This document shows, in pieces, positions 57,201 through 64,000 of a stretch of 64,000 nt of DNA (its first letter is position 1; every line of letters begins with the position of its first letter). Source of the DNA: Anthopleura xanthogrammica. Lineage: Eukaryota > Cnidaria > Anthozoa > Actiniaria > Actiniidae. Both the position numbers and the translations under genes were made by a program. The DNA lies in the NCBI GenBank assembly GCA_964019055.1, contig OZ025207.1:10910090-10974089 (forward strand). The letters are read 5' to 3'. The notes below the pieces were generated by a model. The model did no database searches. It had not been told where the DNA came from and was given only the letters and a program-made list of their open reading frames with translations.

Positions 57201-58494
57201 AACAAGACCGCCAAACGTTGACCCTTTAGCTACCAAACAAACAAGTTTCAGGCTCCACTTACAACATCTTTTGATGTCTGGTGTTCACGCTTAGATGCAA
57301 ACGACTGTAGTATGTGATTCAAGGGTTTTTCTCAGGTTCCCCAGTTTTTTCTCTCCACATCCACAAAACTCAACATGCTAAGTTTTGTGTTTTTGAGTTT
57401 TTGTCATTTACTTAAATAAATACACAGTGTAGTCAGTGGAAAGTGGATTTTGGTCAGGGAAATGTCAGGTCATTTTTGAGTGGGAACCCTGTGCTTCACA
57501 GGCCTTCAACATTTTTGCTTTTGCACCTCAATGGTATAGACCCGTATTGGTTTCGAATCATGACTGGTCTGACTTTCTATTTCATTGTTCTTTCAGTAGA
57601 AGAAAAGCCAGTTGAAGAAGACAACAGCCCTGCTGATTTATTAGATAATCTCTTCCGAAAAACAAAGACGACTCCTTGTCTTTACTGGTTACCCCTGACA
57701 GCAGAACAGGTAAGACCAGACCCTATTTTTGCTTGACGCAAATTTTCTCGAACTATTTTCCAAGTGGGTAAGTGCGCGCTAACAGGTAACACGATCAACT
57801 ACTTTTACTGAGATACAGAATCTCATGGTCTACGTCTGGCAAAAAATTCTTATGGTTTTCTTGTTGCCAACCCCATTCTTTTATAAACTAGGGGGGGGAA
57901 ACATCATTGGTAATGCGTATTTTTCTTAAACTATCAGCCAAAATAACACTAATGTGCACGGTACAACTTTTGCTTACGACTGTCGTATGCAATCTGCTTA
58001 CACCACGCTTACAACACGAATTGCGTCGTGTAAATCAACTCTAAAAGTTGCCCTCAACTGTTGTGTACGACAAGAAAAAAGTTGTAGCAAGTTGTGGGTT
58101 TGATTTACACGACGTAAATCGTATCGTAAGCGTGGCGTAAACGGCCTTCACGCATTATGGCAATTCTCAAAAAAGACAAACATTTTCATAACCATTGATT
58201 GTTTAAATTAAATTTCAGATTGTGAAACGCGACTACGAAAGGGAAGAGAAACGAAAACGAAGAGAAGAAGAGAGGAAAAAAGAAGATGAAGAAAGAGAAA
58301 GAAAACAAAAAGAACGGGAAGAGCAGAGGGAGCGTGAACGTGAAAGAGAACAACAAACGAGAAATCGTTTTCGTGATCGTTCCCCGGATCGAGACAGATC
58401 TCGTGAAAATCGCGGAGGACGAATGAGGTCCAGATCCCCCGACAGACGTCGTAGAGGATCGCGCAGCCGAAGCCGAAGTAACCGACGAAGATGA
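48281..58494 (+). CDS. ACIN1: Acinus orthologue (SAP, RRM, RSB motif, RS-like tail)
   Basis: Exons join in phase: 48281-48421, 49547-50266, 50535-51449, 51969-52017, 52496-52593, 52902-53205, 55861-56102, 56590-56697, 56839-56950, 57597-57709, 58219-58494 (about 1025 residues). A possible extra 33-nt exon lies at about 52218-52250. Exon 1 encodes a SAP domain ([19 protein letters not shown], then VLVERL). A Gln-rich and a Ser/Glu/Pro-rich stretch follow, then RKRRWGSSS...ISTESLKDLIPG, as in Acinus. The RRM has [32 protein letters not shown] and [31 protein letters not shown] is the RNPS1/SAP18-binding motif, and the tail is Glu/Arg-rich ending in RS repeats. Acinus scaffolds the ASAP complex on the exon junction complex in the nucleus and affects splicing. 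A poly(A) signal is at 58844-58849. Confidence 0.93.
49190..49385 (-). mobile_element. tRNA-derived SINE in ACIN1 intron 1
   Basis: On the minus strand, TGGTATAGCAGTGAG (49371-49357) is a pol III A box and GGTTTGATTCCC (49325-49314) is a B box, spaced as in a tRNA. The unrelated body runs on to an A/T-rich end near 49190. Confidence 0.65.
50318..50446. mobile_element. MITE with AGGGCTCGAAATAG ends in ACIN1 intron 2
   Basis: Ends AGGGCTCGAAATAG and CTATTTCGAGCCCT are inverted repeats; the interior carries 'ggcctgccaatggccaaaa', shared with 46061-46241. An open reading frame from ACIN1 exon 2 runs into it, so intron retention would add a TE-derived tail. Confidence 0.65.
50622..50789 (+). repeat. 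Coding 42-bp minisatellite in ACIN1 exon 3
   Basis: Four in-frame units of 14 residues, consensus [14 protein letters not shown]. The middle two differ by single bases, which suggests recent expansion. It lies in a disordered acidic region. Confidence 0.9.
53206..55860. other. Large ACIN1 intron, nothing else recognised
   Basis: This 2.65-kb intron between exons ending at 53205 and starting at 55861 shows no exon, RNA gene or clear inverted repeat on either strand. Confidence 0.5.
56369..56512. mobile_element. MITE in an ACIN1 intron
   Basis: Ends AGGGCTCAACACTAA and TTAGTGTCAAGCCTT are imperfect inverted repeats; the interior has repeated 'actagtc' motifs in both orientations. Confidence 0.55.
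57088..57302. mobile_element. Fold-back MITE in an ACIN1 intron
   Basis: Ends GTTTGCATCTAAGCGTGAAC and its reverse complement are exact, and pairing continues with indels for about 90 bases per arm (accagacatcaaaa, aagtggagc.tgaaac). Confidence 0.7.
57955..58150. repeat. Probable decayed MITE in the last ACIN1 intron
   Basis: Inverted pairs such as 'cgtcgtgtaaatcaa' / 'tttgatttacacgacg' and 'ccacgcttac' / 'gtaagcgtgg' are present, but clean ends and a target duplication are not. Confidence 0.4.
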
Positions 58495-58952
58495 AAGCTT
58501 TTATTTTCTTTGCTTTTGTTCACTTTTAAATATCTAAATACTTAACATATAAGAGGCATGATTCTCTGAACCAATATGCTATTACTTTAACCGACAAACC
58601 TTACATTACTATTATGTATGTACATGCATTCTCAAGCTGTGTTATAATGCTAGTATGCGCCTTGTATATTATCCTTTAGTGAAATTGTTTTAGAAGGGCT
58701 ATATGTTTTACTTAAATCTCGTAAGATTATCTTCTGTACTACCCTTCTGAAATATTTCGACGCTGGGATAACAGCTATTCATACACATTTACTGTTTTTT
58801 AAGTTGTTATATTTAGATGCCTTTGTAAGATGAGATGATGGAGAATAAATAAGAGAGAGGAGTGGGTTTTCTTTTATTTAGCTGATTGTTTCTCTTTTTC
58901 CTAGACTATTACAAAACCTGGCTCCACTCTGTTCACATGGGAACCTTAGCTA
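58495..58952. other. ACIN1 3' UTR and intergenic DNA
   Basis: Contains AATAAA at 58844-58849, the likely ACIN1 poly(A) signal about 350 bases after the stop. Nothing else is recognised. Confidence 0.6.
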
Positions 58953-59375
58953 AGGCCCGGTTTAGACGTCGAACTTCACATGTGCCGAATCTAATGCAAA
59001 TTAATTCAAACTAGGTTTTGCTCATTTGCATTAGGGAGCATTCATTTTTTAGGAGGGGGGGAGGTCATTAAAAAGTTACTAGATAAAAAGGGGTCACATT
59101 TTTTTTGAATGTTGAACCAGGGGGGGTCATGAATAAAAATACAGTGTTTTTTTTTTGTTTTTTTTAGTCTTTTTCTGGAGGGGGGGGCTAGAAAATTTTT
59201 ATGTTTGGAAGTGGGGGGGGGGGTTATCGAAATATTCAATTCCTTACCATGGGGGCTAGCATTTTTTTTCTATTTGATTCCTCTAATTCCTCCGCCCCCC
59301 CCCCCCCCCCCCTCCTAAAAAATGAATGCTCCCTTAGATTCGGCGCATGTGAAATTCGACGTCTAAATCGGGTCT
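58953..59375. mobile_element. TA-flanked MITE carrying a nested insertion
   Basis: The outer ends (AGGCCCGGTTTAGACGTCGA and near reverse complement of TTCGACGTCTAAATCGGGTC) pair over about 42 bases, with TA on both sides (58951-58952, 59376-59377). The right arm is separated from the left by the inner element 59034-59333. Confidence 0.65.
59034..59333. mobile_element. Inner MITE with TTA target duplication
   Basis: Ends GGGAGCATTCATTTTTTAGG and CCTAAAAAATGAATGCTCCC are exact inverted repeats, and TTA flanks both sides (59031-59033, 59334-59336), as for PIF/Harbinger elements. G-rich and C-rich runs lie inside. Confidence 0.75.
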
Positions 59376-60185
59376 TACTATTGCCATTACCACGTTGACA
59401 GTGACAGTATGACAATCCTCTGTGGTTATACCAGCCATTGCAACCTTATTCTTGCACTGCGACATCCTTAATTTTTTTATGGAACAGTTAATTAGTCCAG
59501 GAGCATATGTCACAAAATAGGGTTCCGTGGGAATTTTGTGATTAAAGCAAGCAACAAGTCTAGTTATGTTCAGGGGACCTCATTTAACAAGAAAAGTGAT
59601 GTTGCCAAGTTTGCAACCTGCACGGAGCCTTTTAAGGGGGGTTTTTGGAAAATGACGTTTTTCACTAAGCATGAAAACGAGGCTCTATATTAAAACTCGA
59701 GATATCTCTGAAGTTTGGGCCTCAAGCCTCGGGAAACTTACAGGATAAGTTAACAATCATCTAACTGGCCAATTGGATGTCACGTGACAGTATTAGCATG
59801 AAATCGAGGCTGGCCATATAATTTCAAAAATTCCAAAAATTCCAAAATTTCGTGTGTAATTGTACTTTATATGTGATTATAAGCGATGGCTTGACAAGGG
59901 CAACCTAGAATGGAGTACCACAAGTGACTTTACGCTATGTCCATGAGAAAATAAGGGCAATTAACTTTAATTCAATAAAAAAAGCTGAAAACCACAGGGA
60001 GCCCAATTCTGAGAAATTCTGATAATCTACTTTTGCGTTTTATTTCCTTATTTCTACAATGCAATTGCTGACTTCTAGTTGCTTCTAAGTTTCTTTACTT
60101 ATCTTATTTACATATGTACTACTACTGGCGTTAGCAAGTGATTGGTTTTTTTTTTTAAACACGGGGAAATTTCAAAATGACCACT

Positions 60186-61715
60186 TCATGCCATTTCGTT
60201 TTCTGAATCGTCAGAGTCAGAGTCCGAGTCTGAGATCTCGTCTATAAGCTCCTCATCATCTTCTCTTGTCATGTTCTCGCATTCAGTTTCATCACTGTCA
60301 CAGCAACCACAAAGGTCGGTGCAATTTAGCCCAGCCTTCATGCATCGGCAGCGATTGTTTGTGCACCTATCCTTGGAGCATCCACACTTTACCAGATGGA
60401 TGATGGCATCCGGGGCCGGCGACAGTGTGGTCATCACAGGTACCCATCTCTCGTTTTGCCACGTCCATCCGTACCTTCCAGGTGATGGTAGCTCTACAAT
60501 AGCGATGTTATCATGATTCCATACCAGCAGCTGGTAGTGGGCGCGAAGGATGGCCTGTTTGAGGGCAGCTGACGTGGGCGGTAGCTTTTCAGACCGCGCT
60601 TGTTTTTTCTTGAAAAGCCACCATCTGAGCTCCTTGACACTTGTGATTTCCGTTTTTGGCAAGAAAAACTGACAGACAAGTTTCTCAATCGCAATCTCTG
60701 TCTCTGCGTTGGGGAGTTCACTTGTCCCGAGGCATGATATGGCGGAGATCACTTCTTCACTTGCTTCATTAAATGCTTCCCAGCATTTGGACTTTCCTTT
60801 AGTAGCAAATGACCCTGTATTGTCTGCTCCTGTCAGAGCATGGAAGGCGGGAAGTGCAGCTGTCTTAACGGGACCAAGTGCATGGACTATTGGCTGTAGC
60901 AAGATCTCACGGTGGTTCTGTCCTTTGCCAGTAACAAAGACCGTTTTCTGGCAAAGTTCTGGGTAACGCCTTAGAGCCAGTATAAATACATCCGTATCTG
61001 GAGAATGTATGCGGATTTCCGTTGCACCATTGATAGTGGCGTCAAGCGCATGCAGAATAATCTTAGTGTCTGCTTCCTCATGATTGCTCTTGAGATATGT
61101 CATATCCTTATGGGTTCCTTTGCACTCACAACCCCATGCGACTACTATCCGGCGTCTACTCCTTGCTGCTTGCTCAAGGGCTCTCTTTGCCAAATATTCC
61201 GCCAAATCTTTCTTTGTGTTTGCATGGGAAAGAAGCTTCTTCATCGGTATCTTTGTGATGAGAGTAGAAGAAGTGATACGATAGTGAATCGGAGCTTCAT
61301 TTCCTTGTCGCTTCACACGGGTAGCTTCTTTCAGTGATGAAGAAAGATCATAGCGATCAAAGATCAGGTGGATTTCATCGCTTTCACGGCCATATTTCTC
61401 GTAAATTCGACAGACGAAGTGATCTGCAAGCTGAGAACAGTTGCGTATCCACTCTGGCTTGTCGAGAGATTGGACTTCAGCCATTCCATCAATAATACAA
61501 ATCCTTAGACGTGATGCGCCTTCGATATCTTCACTTGTTGCTCTGATGGGGCACGGCGGTACTTTCTCCAGCAAGGACATCAGGGCACTCTTCGCTGAGC
61601 AATGAAGCATTGCTCCGTCGGCTGCAAACATTGCTCGAGGTACAACAGAGAACTCGTACGTGCCAACAGCATCTTTGATGTCGATCTCGGGACGGTGCTT
61701 GCATACAACTAGCAT
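60186..61715 (-). CDS. Repeat-family protein: PIN/XPG-I-like nuclease region plus CXC cysteine cluster
   Basis: The frame stays open from 61988, but the first 91 codons are antisense of the right arm, so the genuine part starts about 61715 (about 509 residues); the authentic N-terminus is probably missing. The region SNHEEADTKIILHA, SPDTDVFILAL and HALTGADNT has the spaced acidic residues of PIN/XPG-I-like nuclease folds. The C-terminus KCGCSKDRCTNNRCRCM...CGCC resembles a tesmin-type CXC cluster, followed by an acidic DSDSD tail. Multi-copy genes of this layout are common in invertebrate repeats. I infer a transposon-derived protein; no host function is claimed. Confidence 0.6.
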   Translation of the reverse strand: MLVVCKHRPEIDIKDAVGTYEFSVVPRAMFAADGAMLHCSAKSALMSLLEKVPPCPIRATSEDIEGASRLRICIIDGMAEVQSLDKPEWIRNCSQLADHFVCRIYEKYGRESDEIHLIFDRYDLSSSLKEATRVKRQGNEAPIHYRITSSTLITKIPMKKLLSHANTKKDLAEYLAKRALEQAARSRRRIVVAWGCECKGTHKDMTYLKSNHEEADTKIILHALDATINGATEIRIHSPDTDVFILALRRYPELCQKTVFVTGKGQNHREILLQPIVHALGPVKTAALPAFHALTGADNTGSFATKGKSKCWEAFNEASEEVISAISCLGTSELPNAETEIAIEKLVCQFFLPKTEITSVKELRWWLFKKKQARSEKLPPTSAALKQAILRAHYQLLVWNHDNIAIVELPSPGRYGWTWQNERWVPVMTTLSPAPDAIIHLVKCGCSKDRCTNNRCRCMKAGLNCTDLCGCCDSDETECENMTREDDEELIDEISDSDSDSDDSENEMA

Positions 61716-61748
61716 ACCACTTCTTCTACTCTCATCACAAAGATACCG

Positions 61749-62807
61749 ATGAAGAAGCTTCTTTCCCATGCAAACACAAAGAAAGATTTGGCGGAATATT
61801 TGGCAAAGAGAGCCCTTGAGCAAGCAGCAAGGAGTAGACGCCGGATAGTAGTCGCATGGGGTTGTGAGTGCAAAGGAACCCATAAGGATATGACATATCT
61901 CAAGAGCAATCATGAGGAAGCAGACACTAAGATTATTCTGCATGCGCTTGACGCCACTATCAATGGTGCAACGGAAATCCGCATACATTCTCCAGATACG
62001 GATGTATTTATACTGGCTCTAAGGCGTTACCCAGAACTTTGCCAGAAAACGGTCTTTGTTACTGGCAAAGGACAGAACCACCGTGAGATCTTGCTACAGC
62101 CAATAGTCCATGCACTTGGTCCCGTTAAGACAGCTGCACTTCCCGCCTTCCATGCTCTGACAGGAGCAGACAATACAGGGTCATTTGCTACTAAAGGAAA
62201 GTCCAAATGCTGGGAAGCATTTAATGAAGCAAGTGAAGAAGTGATCTCCGCCATATCATGCCTCGGGACAAGTGAACTCCCCAACGCAGAGACAGAGATT
62301 GCGATTGAGAAACTTGTCTGTCAGTTTTTCTTGCCAAAAACGGAAATCACAAGTGTCAAGGAGCTCAGATGGTGGCTTTTCAAGAAAAAACAAGCGCGGT
62401 CTGAAAAGCTACCGCCCACGTCAGCTGCCCTCAAACAGGCCATCCTTCGCGCCCACTACCAGCTGCTGGTATGGAATCATGATAACATCGCTATTGTAGA
62501 GCTACCATCACCTGGAAGGTACGGATGGACGTGGCAAAACGAGAGATGGGTACCTGTGATGACCACACTGTCGCCGGCCCCGGATGCCATCATCCATCTG
62601 GTAAAGTGTGGATGCTCCAAGGATAGGTGCACAAACAATCGCTGCCGATGCATGAAGGCTGGGCTAAATTGCACCGACCTTTGTGGTTGCTGTGACAGTG
62701 ATGAAACTGAATGCGAGAACATGACAAGAGAAGATGATGAGGAGCTTATAGACGAGATCTCAGACTCGGACTCTGACTCTGACGATTCAGAAAACGAAAT
62801 GGCATGA
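61749..62807 (+). pseudogene. Second arm's copy of the PIN-like/CXC protein, N-terminally truncated
   Basis: 352 residues identical to the last 352 of the minus-strand protein, from MKKLLSHANTKK to the acidic end. The N-terminal 150 or so residues encoded in the spacer exist only for the minus-strand copy, so this one lacks part of the protein and any native start. Confidence 0.6.
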
Positions 62808-63361
62808 AGTGGTCATTTTGAAATTTCCCCGTGTTTAAAAAAAAAAACCAATCACTTGCTAACGCCAGTAGTAGTACATATGTAAATAAGATAAGTAAAG
62901 AAACTTAGAAGCAACTAGAAGTCAGCAATTGCATTGTAGAAATAAGGAAATAAAACGCAAAAGTAGATTATCAGAATTTCTCAGAATTGGGCTCCCTGTG
63001 GTTTTCAGCTTTTTTTATTGAATTAAAGTTAATTGCCCTTATTTTCTCATGGACATAGCGTAAAGTCACTTGTGGTACTCCATTCTAGGTTGCCCTTGTC
63101 AAGCCATCGCTTATAATCACATATAAAGTACAATTACACACGAAATTTTGGAATTTTTGGAATTTTTGAAATTATATGGCCAGCCTCGATTTCATGCTAA
63201 TACTGTCACGTGACATCCAATTGGCCAGTTAGATGATTGTTAACTTATCCTGTAAGTTTCCCGAGGCTTGAGGCCCAAACTTCAGAGATATCTCGAGTTT
63301 TAATATAGAGCCTCGTTTTCATGCTTAGTGAAAAACGTCATTTTCCAAAAACCCCCCTTAA

Positions 63362-63562
63362 GGCCCGTTTACACTAGCAAATTTATCGCGCAACTTGAGC
63401 GGCGATTTCAATGGCGATTTTATCGCGACCCAAATCGCAGCGAGTTGCACTAAATTTCGATCATGTTTGAATTGGCGGCGACGTAGCTGCGATCATCGCC
63501 GTGAAATCGCCATAAAATCGCCGCTCAAGTCGCGCGACAAAGTTGCTAGTGTAAACGCCGCT
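63362..63562. mobile_element. piggyBac-type MITE with TTAA duplication
   Basis: 201 bp with imperfect inverted ends sharing CGTTTACACTAGCAA; TTAA flanks both sides (63358-63361, 63563-63566). The empty site is preserved in the opposite palindrome arm (ccttttaagggg near 59635), which confirms the boundaries. Confidence 0.85.
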
Positions 63563-63697
63563 TTAAAAGGCTCCGTGCAGGTTGCAAACTTGGCAACATC
63601 ACTTTTCTTGTTATTTGAGGTCCTCTGAACATAACTAGACTAGTTGCTTGCTTTAATCATAAAATTCCCACGGGATGACACATGCTCCTGGACTAAA

Positions 63698-64000
63698 TGG
63701 GCCATCTTATGTAAACCGCTTTTTCTGAGCCTCAAGTCTGTTCAATTTTAATATATGATAAAATGTGATTTGTCACTATTCATTGGCCTAAGAGTTTGTT
63801 CTTAATTTGCATAAATGAAATTTTAACTTTTCAGAGAACTGAAATTTTGTTCCATTTCTAATGTTAGCATGCTGGTTGTTATGACTTCAAGAACAATAAG
63901 TGGAAATGGAAATACGCATTCCTTGTTCGTTGCTGTGTACGATGATGTAATTTAAATAACGGTATTAGTATCTTAGCATCGCAAAATATTAGCAAGTTTT
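63698..64000. other. No supported feature
   Basis: AT-rich DNA to the window edge with no exon, repeat boundary or RNA gene seen. Confidence 0.5.

Larger units (their letters stand above)
59493..63697. repeat. 4.2-kb palindrome (two ~1.78-kb arms, 440-bp spacer)
   Basis: Positions pair as x and 62993-x through the inner arms: left arm to 61276, spacer 61277-61716, right arm from 61717. The arms look identical from about 59640 inward, covering both opposed reading frames. The outer 150 bases of each arm (ttagtccaggagca to ccttttaa) differ at several positions. A 201-bp element at 63362-63562 interrupts the right arm only. Confidence 0.9.

Noticed and set aside
61717..61988. N-terminal 91 residues of the 600-codon minus-strand frame
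   Set aside because: They are the exact antisense of the opposite arm's coding sequence, so they are an accident of the palindrome.

Overview
The window is animal nuclear DNA, most likely from an anthozoan cnidarian (stony coral or sea anemone). It is AT-rich. It has GT-AG introns, poly(A) signals, many short inverted-repeat transposons, a tRNA-derived SINE, a LINE 3' end and a Penelope-like fragment. It also holds two recognisable conserved metazoan genes. The anthozoan assignment rests on the repeat flavour and gene structure and is an inference; no search was run.

Layout. 1-5.9 kb: no supported gene; one complete non-autonomous Mutator-like element at 3376-5181 with 9-bp target duplications. 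5.94-33.8 kb: a tandem array of four units (about 8.2, 7.8, 5.3 and 6.6 kb). Each unit carries one two-exon gene. Exon 1 (177 nt) encodes the first barrel strand with a DNSLRES motif, and exon 2 (about 1.5 kb) encodes the rest. Spliced in phase, each of copies 1-3 gives a 562-residue protein: a DRE-TIM (HMGL/isopropylmalate-homocitrate synthase-like) metal-dependent barrel with an HVH ligand motif, fused to a C-terminal EF-hand region with one canonical Ca-binding loop. Copy 4 is frameshifted at its C-terminus and has a LINE fragment in its 3' UTR. The introns and spacers are filled with transposon debris, including a degenerate second 'first exon' with its own copy of the promoter-proximal sequence.

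34.3-58.5 kb: two divergent housekeeping-type genes share a 340-bp bidirectional promoter. On the minus strand is a 13-exon VPS9D1 orthologue (MIT domain, acidic disordered middle, VPS9 Rab-GEF domain, 847 aa). On the plus strand is an ACIN1/Acinus orthologue (SAP domain, Gln-rich and Ser/Glu-rich middle, RRM, RNPS1/SAP18-binding motif, RS-like tail; about 1025 aa in 11 confident exons). Their introns hold many MITEs, a 46-bp satellite and a SINE.

58.9-64 kb: nested MITEs, then a 4.2-kb near-perfect palindrome. Its arms carry opposed copies of a repeat-family protein with a PIN/XPG-I-like nuclease region and a CXC-type cysteine cluster. A 201-bp TTAA-flanked MITE interrupts one arm.

The most interesting content is the tandem family of putative Ca-responsive DRE-TIM enzymes: an unusual domain fusion, recently amplified, with signs of ongoing rearrangement and decay.
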